Positions 1-5,264 of a DNA stretch of 7,855 nt are shown in pieces. This stretch comes from Methanothermococcus okinawensis (lineage in GTDB: Archaea > AGJL01 > Methanococci > Methanococcales > Methanococcaceae): the NCBI GenBank assembly GCA_015661585.1, contig DQVU01000182.1, positions 1 through 7,855 on the forward strand, given 5' to 3'. The position numbers and the translations under genes are program-made. Numbering within the stretch: position 1 is the stretch's first letter; the number at the start of each line of letters is the position of its first letter. The notes beneath the pieces are model-generated. The model made no database searches. It had not been told where the DNA came from and saw nothing but the letters and a program-made list of their open reading frames with translations.

Positions 1-455
1 AATGTAGAGCCTGGGATTATATATACCTCGTAGTTGTTCTCCTTAGCAACTTTTATTATATCTCCTAATGGACATCTTTTGCAGAAAACACACTCTACAC
101 CGTTTATCCCTAACTTGGCGGGACACTTTATATCCCTTAAACAGTGGGGAAGTATAAGTACCTTTCTCTCAGCGTTCTTGAAGGATTGATAGTAGTATCT
201 ATTGTAGAAGTCTATTCCTATCCTGTAGAACGTATCCTCTGTACCTATCATTAAACATAACTTTAAAAGTATAGGATGAAAGTTATCCATAATATATAAA
301 AATACCGTTGGAAAGAGTAACTTGTTTTTCTTTACTAAGAAATAACCAAGTACTAAACTGACAAGTACTATGATAAATCCCAAAAGTATAATTAGAGCTG
401 AGAGTATCCCTAAGAATTCAAAAAAACCTGACAACCCCAACCCATCAAAAAACAT
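1..455 (-). CDS. DUF116 family membrane protein with Cys cluster (3' part missing)
   Basis: I translated the minus strand from the ATG at 455; the frame stays open for 151 codons and leaves the window, so the C-terminus is missing. Residues about 12-40 form one strongly hydrophobic membrane segment, followed by a basic stretch (VKKNK). The cytoplasmic part has the DUF116 signature: ILPHCLRDIKCP at 101-112, then C122, C125 and C128 in ECVFCKRCP, and the start of a conserved small-residue turn (IIPGS). Five cysteines in this arrangement suggest an iron-sulfur or metal site. The function of DUF116 is not established; it is common in methanogens and other anaerobes. The start lies 12 bases after the ligase stop, with only a weak GGGAA as ribosome site, so translation is probably coupled to the upstream gene. 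The next upstream ATG, at 466, is in another frame and soon hits a stop. Family assignment is from recalled motifs. Confidence 0.82.
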   Translation of the reverse strand, partial: MFFDGLGLSGFFEFLGILSALIILLGFIIVLVSLVLGYFLVKKNKLLFPTVFLYIMDNFHPILLKLCLMIGTEDTFYRIGIDFYNRYYYQSFKNAERKVLILPHCLRDIKCPAKLGINGVECVFCKRCPLGDIIKVAKENNYEVYIIPGST

Positions 456-467
456 GATATTCCCATT

Positions 468-1250
468 TTAAGTGAATTGCAAATTCTTTAATCTATTACA
501 TATATGATTCAATATATTCTTTAAGTTCTTTCTGTTGTCAAATTTCTCTACTATTCTCTGAAGTTCTTCCCTATCTAAATTCTTATAATCTCTAACGTAC
601 TTCCTAAGAAGTGGCAGGCATCTAGTAAGTTCATCTACTATGGTAACTGTAGATTTTTGGGCTGTCCTGGAGAGTGGATTTAGATCTATAGAGATAACCT
701 TCTTGCCCATCTTCACAAGAGCCTCAGTCCTATCTCCGTCCTCCAAGGGTACAAGGACTACATCTGCAGAGTATATCCCCTCCTGGGAAACCTTTCCCCT
801 TGCACTCTCCAAGTTAGGTATCTGTTTGTTTGCATCATCTACCCCTAAGATCTTGATTTTACCCTTTCTTATTTTCTCCCTAATAACAGGATCCTCCTCA
901 AAGAACTCTTTAATTCTTCTCAATCTCTCCTCACTTCTGTAAAATAGATTCACCTCGATCTTCCCATTCAACTCCTCTGCAAGTTTGACGATCTCCTCTC
1001 TAGCCAGTGCCACCGTATTGCCATTAACTGAGATAACAGGGTTCTTCGCCAGTACCAACATCGCAGAGGCGGTTTTTATAGCCCTTAGGGCAATATCTGT
1101 AGTCCTCTCTCCTATGAGGTAGTCGAATGTCTCCCCCCTACCATGGGCAATTAGGCCAGCCTTTGCAAGTATCCCCCTATCTAATGCCTCAACTATCTTC
1201 TCCCTATTTAGAAGAGATTTATATCTTGGATGGCTCTTTGGGATGTTCAT
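468..1250 (-). CDS. 4-phosphopantoate--beta-alanine ligase (phosphopantothenate synthetase)
   Basis: This 260-residue cytoplasmic enzyme matches the archaeal phosphopantothenate synthetase family (formerly DUF137) over its whole length. Known reaction: 4-phosphopantoate + beta-alanine + ATP gives 4'-phosphopantothenate + AMP + diphosphate. With pantoate kinase it replaces bacterial PanC and PanK in archaeal coenzyme A synthesis. Family hallmarks are visible: PKSHPRYKSL at residues 4-13, GLIAHGRGETFDYLIGE near 32-48, a central VNGN, and VVLVPLEDGDRTEALVKMGK followed by ISIDLNPLSRTA in the C-terminal half. Length is normal and no residue looks damaged. The ATG at 1250 is four bases after the TGA of the CBS/ParB gene and fits the family N-terminus. 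No strong ribosome site is present, so coupling to the upstream gene is likely. Product call is firm; I know no universally used gene symbol. Confidence 0.95.
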   Translation of the reverse strand: MNIPKSHPRYKSLLNREKIVEALDRGILAKAGLIAHGRGETFDYLIGERTTDIALRAIKTASAMLVLAKNPVISVNGNTVALAREEIVKLAEELNGKIEVNLFYRSEERLRRIKEFFEEDPVIREKIRKGKIKILGVDDANKQIPNLESARGKVSQEGIYSADVVLVPLEDGDRTEALVKMGKKVISIDLNPLSRTAQKSTVTIVDELTRCLPLLRKYVRDYKNLDREELQRIVEKFDNRKNLKNILNHICNRLKNLQFT

Positions 1251-1254
1251 AGTC

Positions 1255-2055
1255 TCAAGTTATATGGTTTCTATTAGATGTAAGTTCGTATATACCACAG
1301 GAGTCGTTATTCTCTTCATCTACTATTTCAACATCTTCTATGGATTTTAAACCTAAGCTGTCGGCAGTCCTCTCTATTCCTAACTTTTTATCTGTATCGA
1401 TCTCTATGACGTAAGCCTCCAATGTAGGTATCTTAAGGATATTACATGCTACAGCCCTGTGATGTCCATCTACGAGGATATACTGATCATCTCTATCCTT
1501 TTTCTTTATAACTATTATGGGCTCAGCGAGACCCCTCTTCAACTCGTATATCCTACCCTGTAATTCATCTGCATAGATCTTACCCTGAGTTGGTCTAATT
1601 TTATTCACTGGGATGGTATCTGTATATACCTTAACGTTAAATCCTAACTTTCTATAGGCATCCACTATTTTATTTAACTTCTCTGGAGTAGTTTTCTCTA
1701 TCTGGGATCTTATAACGTCGGTGTTGGTAATTATACCCAATAGTCTATCCTCCTCATCTATAACAGGTAATTTTGAAAATCCTGTCCTGAACATCAACCT
1801 TCCAACATCCCTTATATTGGCATCTGGCCTAGTGGTTATCATATTTTCTCTTTTAACCATTATGTTCTTTACCTTTTCATTCTCGTCTTTGCCTATCAGA
1901 TCGTTAACTGAGACGATACCTACCACCTTACCCTCTAAGACTACTGGAAATGTATCATGGGATGTCTTCTTAATAAGTTCTATTACATCTTTCACAGTAT
2001 CCTCTGGACTGACGTAGTATACATTCCTCGTCATATACTCCTCCACTTTAACCAT
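1255..2055 (-). CDS. CBS-pair protein with C-terminal ParB/SerK-like domain
   Basis: Numbered from the ATG at 2055 (266 residues). Two CBS motifs form a Bateman pair: the first begins VEEYMTRNVYYVSPEDTV at residue 4, the second KVKNIMVKRENMITTRPD at 61. Such pairs usually bind adenine nucleotides as sensors. After a linker, residues about 148-235 resemble the ParB/Srx fold: VNKIRPTQGKIYADELQGR at 150-168 and YILVDGHHRAVA at 192-203. The DGHHR motif and its context resemble archaeal free serine kinase SerK (ADP-dependent, producing O-phosphoserine). SerK, however, continues much further after this motif, so the activity here is uncertain. A DNA-partition role is unlikely, since no helix-turn-helix is visible. 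A GTG at 2070 would add five residues, but the ATG at 2055 matches the usual start of CBS proteins and overlaps the upstream stop by 8 bases (ATGGTTAA), typical of coupled translation. Domain call is strong; function is open. Confidence 0.85.
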   Translation of the reverse strand: MVKVEEYMTRNVYYVSPEDTVKDVIELIKKTSHDTFPVVLEGKVVGIVSVNDLIGKDENEKVKNIMVKRENMITTRPDANIRDVGRLMFRTGFSKLPVIDEEDRLLGIITNTDVIRSQIEKTTPEKLNKIVDAYRKLGFNVKVYTDTIPVNKIRPTQGKIYADELQGRIYELKRGLAEPIIVIKKKDRDDQYILVDGHHRAVACNILKIPTLEAYVIEIDTDKKLGIERTADSLGLKSIEDVEIVDEENNDSCGIYELTSNRNHIT

Positions 2056-2323
2056 AGGTGACCCTTCCACTTTTTCTGTACAGTACTTCTCCTGTCTTTT
2101 TATTTCTGATCTCTAATATCCTATGGAGTGGGATGGATGTGATTTCATAGTTTCTTTCGAGTATTATAAAAGATCCCTTGATACTTATTCTATCCATCGA
2201 GATTCTCTTTTTAATATTATCATATCCTCTCTCACTTTCCTCCCTATGGAGATATACTATCTCGTAATCTTCAGGGGAGTAGTCAGGGTGCCAGAGTATT
2301 TTATTTATTAGTTCTTTTAACAT
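2048..2323 (-). CDS. DUF504 / UPF0248 protein (MJ1316-type RNA end-recognition domain)
   Basis: A 91-residue soluble protein matching the UPF0248/DUF504 family along its whole length. It begins LINKILWHPDYSPEDYEIVY (residues 5-24), has a central hydrophobic strand pair (GSFIILERNYEITSIP), and ends with the most conserved block HRILEIRNKKTGEVLYRK (67-84). Comparative genomics has named this the MJ1316 domain and proposed that it recognises cyclic-phosphate or otherwise processed RNA ends; that is a prediction from association with RNA-repair genes, not a shown activity. No RNA ligase or repair gene is adjacent here. It is the first gene of the tight DUF504-CBS-ligase-DUF116 group, and its stop overlaps the CBS gene start. 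An AAAGGAT about 15 bases upstream is a poor ribosome site, so the start rests on family similarity; no upstream in-frame start exists before a stop. Confidence 0.88.
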   Translation of the reverse strand: MLKELINKILWHPDYSPEDYEIVYLHREESERGYDNIKKRISMDRISIKGSFIILERNYEITSIPLHRILEIRNKKTGEVLYRKSGRVTYG

Positions 2324-2352
2324 AGTATTTCTATTATATCCTTTTTAGAAAT

Positions 2353-2361
2353 TTTATATTT
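2353..2361 (-). promoter_or_regulatory. Candidate TATA box for the DUF504-led gene group
   Basis: The 54-base gap between the ferredoxin stop and the DUF504 start reads AAATATAAA on the minus strand here, roughly 34 bases upstream of the ATG. Archaeal transcription would then begin near 2330, giving a very short leader. The whole gap is A/T-rich, so such a match is expected by chance fairly often, and read-through from the ferredoxin gene is an alternative: there is no T-run on the coding strand that would act as a terminator. Confidence 0.3.
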
Positions 2362-2377
2362 ATTCTAATTATTCTTT

Positions 2378-3121
2378 TTATTTATTATTTTTTTGCTTAA
2401 TATAAATCCCAAACTTAACAGCATCTTTATTACAGACAGTTTTACATTCAAAACATCTTATACACTCATGTTGAGGTATATTTTTTGTCAATTCTATCTG
2501 TACTGGACATCTTCTATCACATAATTTACAACCTACACATTTTTTATCATCAATTTTTAATTTAAATAAGGGCCTAATTGAAAATATACCTAACAACGCT
2601 CCTATTGGACAGAAGTATCTACAGAAGAACATAGGATATACAACTCCCATAATTAAGAAAAATACAAGTAATATTATAGAGATTACAGTTCCATGGAGGT
2701 TGGTTAGAGTACCGAGGGGACACACCTTACAGAATGCATAAGTTGATAATTTATAGGTTAAGTATAAAAATAATATTAATACTCCATACTTTAGATAGAT
2801 CAACTTACTGTGAATCTTCTCTGGAACTGTTGGGAGGAACTTCAACTTGGAAACTTTCATCCTCAGCCTATAGGTAATATCGAATATAAATCCAAGGGGA
2901 CATACCCATCCACAGAACACCCTACCTAAGATAAGGGTGAGTAAGAGGAGTACTAAGGTTGAAGTTAGATAGAAACCTCCCATTAAAATAAACCTCTTTA
3001 TTACACCTAATACACATAGACACAACCCAGATAAATATATAAAATAGACAAAAAACAGTAGTTGTATCAACTTTCTTATTGATTGTAAATGCTCCTCAAA
3101 AAAGTTATAGATCTTTGACAC
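2378..3121 (-). CDS. NapH-like membrane polyferredoxin (4Fe-4S, four to five TM segments)
   Basis: A 247-residue membrane protein of the NapH/CcoG/RdxA-like ferredoxin group. Hydrophobic segments lie at about 18-41, 48-67, 108-127 and 145-166. Each is close to a CxxxCP or CxxCP motif: CGWVCP at 70-75, CKVCP at 131-135 and CRYFCP at 167-172, the pattern of this group. The soluble C-terminus holds two 4Fe-4S sites: C195-C198-C201-C205 (CVGCKLCDRRCP) and C220-C223-C226-C230 (CIRCFECKTVC). Relatives pass electrons between the membrane and soluble or periplasmic partners; the partner here is unknown. The start is GTG, fixed by a perfect AGGTGAT four bases upstream. It lies 18 bases after the secreted-protein gene, so the two are almost surely one operon. 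No NapG, FMN-binding or nitrate reductase gene is nearby, so NapH itself should not be assumed. Confidence 0.9.
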   Translation of the reverse strand: MSKIYNFFEEHLQSIRKLIQLLFFVYFIYLSGLCLCVLGVIKRFILMGGFYLTSTLVLLLLTLILGRVFCGWVCPLGFIFDITYRLRMKVSKLKFLPTVPEKIHSKLIYLKYGVLILFLYLTYKLSTYAFCKVCPLGTLTNLHGTVISIILLVFFLIMGVVYPMFFCRYFCPIGALLGIFSIRPLFKLKIDDKKCVGCKLCDRRCPVQIELTKNIPQHECIRCFECKTVCNKDAVKFGIYIKQKNNK

Positions 3122-3124
3122 TTT

Positions 3125-3131
3125 ATCACCT
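3125..3131 (-). promoter_or_regulatory. Strong ribosome binding site fixing a GTG start
   Basis: The minus strand reads AGGTGAT, fully complementary to the usual 16S rRNA 3' end of methanogens, three bases before the GTG at 3121. It decides the start of the polyferredoxin gene and supports translation separate from the upstream gene. Confidence 0.85.
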
Positions 3132-3139
3132 ATAATAAA

Positions 3140-3493
3140 TTAAATACTTTTTTTAATTAAATTTAACAGTATTTCTCTCAGATTAACCTCCATAAATAAA
3201 AACTCTATTATTTTATCAATAGGGGATTTTTTATTTTGATAACTATTTTCAGAGATGGAGTTATTCAACAATTCACTTTCAGAGGCGTTTATATCTCCTC
3301 CCTTAGGACCTCCTATACTTTCTGGTGCCGGCTCACTATGATCACAGATGTTGTTGTTATTTGTGTCTACATATCTTGAACAGTATCCTGGATAGTAACA
3401 GGAGGAGTTTGTTATCCCGTAGGGACAGTCGTCCCAGGCGAGACTTAAGGGCAATATTGTGAAAATTATTAGAAAAATAGTAAATTTTTTCAT
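3140..3493 (-). CDS. Small secreted Cys-containing protein, polyferredoxin partner
   Basis: Predicted 117 residues, starting at an ATG with a good AGGTGGT ribosome site. Residues 1-19 are a classical signal peptide: MKKF, then a hydrophobic core ending LSLA before W20. The mature N-terminus has four cysteines in an ordered pattern: C23 in CPYG, C32, C38 in YPGYC, and C50 in DTNNNNICDHSEP (43-55). The DTNNNNICD segment resembles a calcium-binding loop with alternating oxygen side chains. I recall similar CPYG...YPGxC...CDxS segments beside or fused to NapH-like ferredoxins in methanogens and other anaerobes, but cannot verify it here. Residues 56-90 are low-complexity, rich in Ser, Asn, Glu and Gly; residues 92-117 form an amphipathic or weakly hydrophobic helix that could lie on the membrane. 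It is 18 bases ahead of the polyferredoxin gene, so it is probably its extracytoplasmic partner. No catalytic function can be named. Confidence 0.82.
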   Translation of the reverse strand: MKKFTIFLIIFTILPLSLAWDDCPYGITNSSCYYPGYCSRYVDTNNNNICDHSEPAPESIGGPKGGDINASESELLNNSISENSYQNKKSPIDKIIEFLFMEVNLREILLNLIKKSI

Positions 3494-3496
3494 AAC

Positions 3497-3503
3497 ACCA
3501 CCT
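3497..3503 (-). promoter_or_regulatory. Ribosome binding site for the secreted protein
   Basis: The minus strand reads AGGTGGT a few bases upstream of the ATG at 3493, a good match to the archaeal Shine-Dalgarno consensus. It supports the chosen start and the reality of this small gene. Confidence 0.75.
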
Positions 3504-3530
3504 AAAATTAAAAGTTAATTATTTCACTGT

Positions 3531-3540
3531 TCAATTAAAG
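3531..3540 (-). promoter_or_regulatory. Weak candidate TATA box in the 107-base gap upstream of the secreted-protein gene
   Basis: The 107-base gap after the phosphoesterase stop has a CTTTAATTGA on the minus strand, about 40 bases before the ATG at 3493, a reasonable distance for an archaeal promoter. The match is poor and another candidate (GATTATAGAG near 3547-3556) is equally possible. No clear oligo-T terminator for the phosphoesterase gene is visible in the gap. Confidence 0.22.
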
Positions 3541-3600
3541 TCTTTCTCTATAATCTATCCCCATTTATGCAGTTTTCTCTTAATGAGGTTGTAGGGGACA

Positions 3601-5064
3601 TTAACTTTTAACCTTTCTCTCTTCCTCACTTATTCCCATCACTTTCAATATTTTAGTCTGTATAGCCTCTTCAACTAACTTCCTAAGTGAATCCTTATCT
3701 GAGACAGATTCAAATATCCCAAGATCTATACTTGCCGCTGCAGCCTTTTGATGCCCTCCTCCTCCAAAGGCCCTTCTCATGATATCTCCTACATCTATCC
3801 TCAAGTCCTTTGTCCTGGCACTTATGTATATCTTATTCCCAGATATTCCAAATACATAAGTTGTAGTTATACCCTCCATCTTAAGTAAAAAATCTGCAGC
3901 TTTGGCTAATGCCCCTCTATTCTTAATAGTACCCACATAGGATAGTGCAATGCTACTTCTAACTATCTTTCTATTTAAGATAGATCTTGCAAGAATCTCC
4001 ATGGTTTCAGTGTCCATCTCAGGATTCTCTATCATCTCTAAGGTTTTTGGATCCATTAGATCCTGTAAATATCCCGCAGCCTCAAAGTCTTTTTTAGATG
4101 TCTTTCTCCTGAAATAGTTGGTATCTGTACATATGGCGTAGTAGAGGGCTGTTGCTAAATCCTGCTTTGGGGTTATATTCAATTCGTTTAAGTACTCCAA
4201 GAGTATCGTTGCAGTTGCTCCAATCTCTGGTCTTATATCCATGTATTTTGCTGTTAGATCCCCATTCTCATGGTGGTCTATAAGGATGTCTATCTCACGA
4301 TCTGGATTTATAGGGAGTAATTTGGAGGAGGAAGTATCTACAACTGCAATACCGTCGTATTTATCAATATCTATATCCTCAATAGGTATCAACTTTATAC
4401 CGAGGAGGTTGACCATAGCCTTATTTTCATCGAACTCTATCCTTCCTCCATAACCTATATCCGCCCTTACCTTCCACCTCTCAAGTATCCTCTTCAGAGC
4501 CATTGCACTGGCTATGGAGTCTGGATCTGGGTTGTTGTGCATGAGTATTAAAAAGGATATAATACCGTTGTTGTTAACACCTTCCTTCAGGTTATCTGCA
4601 TCTATGGTAACACCATGTTTTGACTTTAAATCCAGTATTACCTTTTCCAGATCCATCAGTCTTTTTCTTAATTGAGATTTCTCTATCTCAACTACTATCT
4701 CCTTGGCAGCACAGTCAATAGGATATATAACCCTATCTACCTGAGTTCCCGAATATAGATCTGGATACTTGGGGATCCCTCTGACAATTAAATAGGCAGT
4801 AGAATTTAACTCCTTTATCAGCTCTACTATCTTTTTATTTGTTGTATGGTCGTTGGTAAGTATCAGTACAGTATCTGCTTCTTTAATACCAGCCTTCAGA
4901 AGTGTCTCTTTTTCACAGGCGTCTCCTACGATATATTCAAAGTCTAACTTCTCTACAGATTCAAAAACTGTTGGGTTTTTGTCTATTACTTTTATTCTAT
5001 CTAAGGCTTTAGCATAGTTTACAACTTTACGACCAAAGGAACCGTAACCTATAATCAGTATCAT
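3601..5064 (-). CDS. TrkA-N / DHH / DHHA1 phosphoesterase, candidate c-di-AMP or nanoRNA phosphodiesterase
   Basis: A 487-residue cytoplasmic protein with three parts. Residues 1-115 are a TrkA-N (RCK-N) Rossmann domain with GYGSFG at 6-11 and acidic D28 after a beta strand, expected to bind a nucleotide such as NAD(H) or ATP. Residues about 170-325 are a DHH phosphoesterase domain: HNNPDPDSIAS at 176-186 (motif I), VVD ending at D243, DHH at 263-265, and CTDTNYF at 312-318. Residues about 370-470 are DHHA1 with GGGGHQKAA at 434-442. All metal ligands appear intact. Family members cleave short RNA, pAp or cyclic dinucleotides; GdpP is the c-di-AMP member in bacteria. Archaea with this RCK-N fusion have been suggested to degrade c-di-AMP, so that is a reasonable inference, not proof. 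No RCK-C domain or potassium channel gene is adjacent. The ATG is fixed by GGAGGAG three bases upstream. It heads the minus-strand block. Confidence 0.9.
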   Translation of the reverse strand: MILIIGYGSFGRKVVNYAKALDRIKVIDKNPTVFESVEKLDFEYIVGDACEKETLLKAGIKEADTVLILTNDHTTNKKIVELIKELNSTAYLIVRGIPKYPDLYSGTQVDRVIYPIDCAAKEIVVEIEKSQLRKRLMDLEKVILDLKSKHGVTIDADNLKEGVNNNGIISFLILMHNNPDPDSIASAMALKRILERWKVRADIGYGGRIEFDENKAMVNLLGIKLIPIEDIDIDKYDGIAVVDTSSSKLLPINPDREIDILIDHHENGDLTAKYMDIRPEIGATATILLEYLNELNITPKQDLATALYYAICTDTNYFRRKTSKKDFEAAGYLQDLMDPKTLEMIENPEMDTETMEILARSILNRKIVRSSIALSYVGTIKNRGALAKAADFLLKMEGITTTYVFGISGNKIYISARTKDLRIDVGDIMRRAFGGGGHQKAAAASIDLGIFESVSDKDSLRKLVEEAIQTKILKVMGISEEERKVKS

Positions 5065-5067
5065 ATT

Positions 5068-5074
5068 CTCCTCC
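5068..5074 (-). promoter_or_regulatory. Strong ribosome binding site for the DHH phosphoesterase
   Basis: GGAGGAG on the minus strand, three bases before the ATG at 5064, matches the archaeal Shine-Dalgarno core and fixes the start so that the GYGSFG nucleotide-binding loop is at the N-terminus. Confidence 0.8.
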
Positions 5075-5189
5075 AGAAAGAGAGGTTATTAATAATTATA
5101 GTAAATATCTTAAGGCAACAAATACTTTAAAAATTTTTTCTAAAAAATATCTATTAAATTAAATATAAATATATTTTAAACTCTATGAA

Positions 5190-5223
5190 ATGTTAAATTA
5201 CATTCTCTCATGTTATATAACAT
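5190..5223 (+). promoter_or_regulatory. Two tandem 14-bp operator-like repeats upstream of topoisomerase I
   Basis: Positions 5210-5223 read atgttatataacat, a perfect palindrome. Positions 5190-5203 read atgttaaattacat, identical at 12 of 14 positions and offset by exactly 20 bp, about two helical turns. A looser third match, ending taacat at 5236-5241, lies downstream, and another TAACAT follows at 5242-5247. This geometry is typical of dimeric regulators binding the same DNA face. The second copy covers the TATA box, so bound protein would block TBP. Function is inferred; in AT-rich DNA some palindromes arise by chance. Confidence 0.5.
5213..5220 (+). promoter_or_regulatory. TATA box of topoisomerase I promoter
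   Basis: TTATATAA is centred about 48 bases upstream of the ATG at 5265. Initiation roughly 25 bases downstream of the box would fall near 5240 and leave a leader of about 25 bases that contains the ribosome site. It lies in the middle of the perfect palindrome at 5210-5223. Confidence 0.6.
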
Positions 5224-5252
5224 TTATGGTTTAATTAACATTAACATCTCTA

Positions 5253-5258
5253 AGAGGT
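5253..5258 (+). promoter_or_regulatory. Ribosome binding site for topoisomerase I
   Basis: AGAGGT six bases upstream of the ATG at 5265 is a moderate Shine-Dalgarno match and agrees with the family N-terminus (MTKLIICEKP). Confidence 0.65.
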
Positions 5259-5264
5259 TTAACC

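Larger units (their letters stand above)
5065..5264. other. Divergent AT-rich intergenic region
   Basis: These 200 bases separate the phosphoesterase (leftward) from topoisomerase I (rightward) and must carry both promoters. The left and middle parts (5090-5180) are almost pure A/T with several minus-strand TATA candidates (for example near 5124-5131 and 5163-5170), so the leftward promoter cannot be assigned. The right part carries the ordered repeats described separately. No reading frame or RNA gene is evident. Confidence 0.7.

Noticed and set aside
640..942. Plus-strand open frame of 100 codons
   Set aside because: It lies wholly opposite the phosphopantoate ligase gene, has no ribosome site and no family resemblance; it is the antisense shadow of a conserved gene.
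2056..2070. GTG at 2070 as start of the CBS/ParB gene
   Set aside because: It adds MEGSP, which does not fit CBS-family starts, and increases overlap with the DUF504 gene; the ATG at 2055 is preferred, though the GTG cannot be excluded.
5090..5180. AT-rich tract as a replication origin
   Set aside because: No origin recognition box repeats and no cdc6/orc gene adjacent; ordinary divergent promoter DNA explains it.
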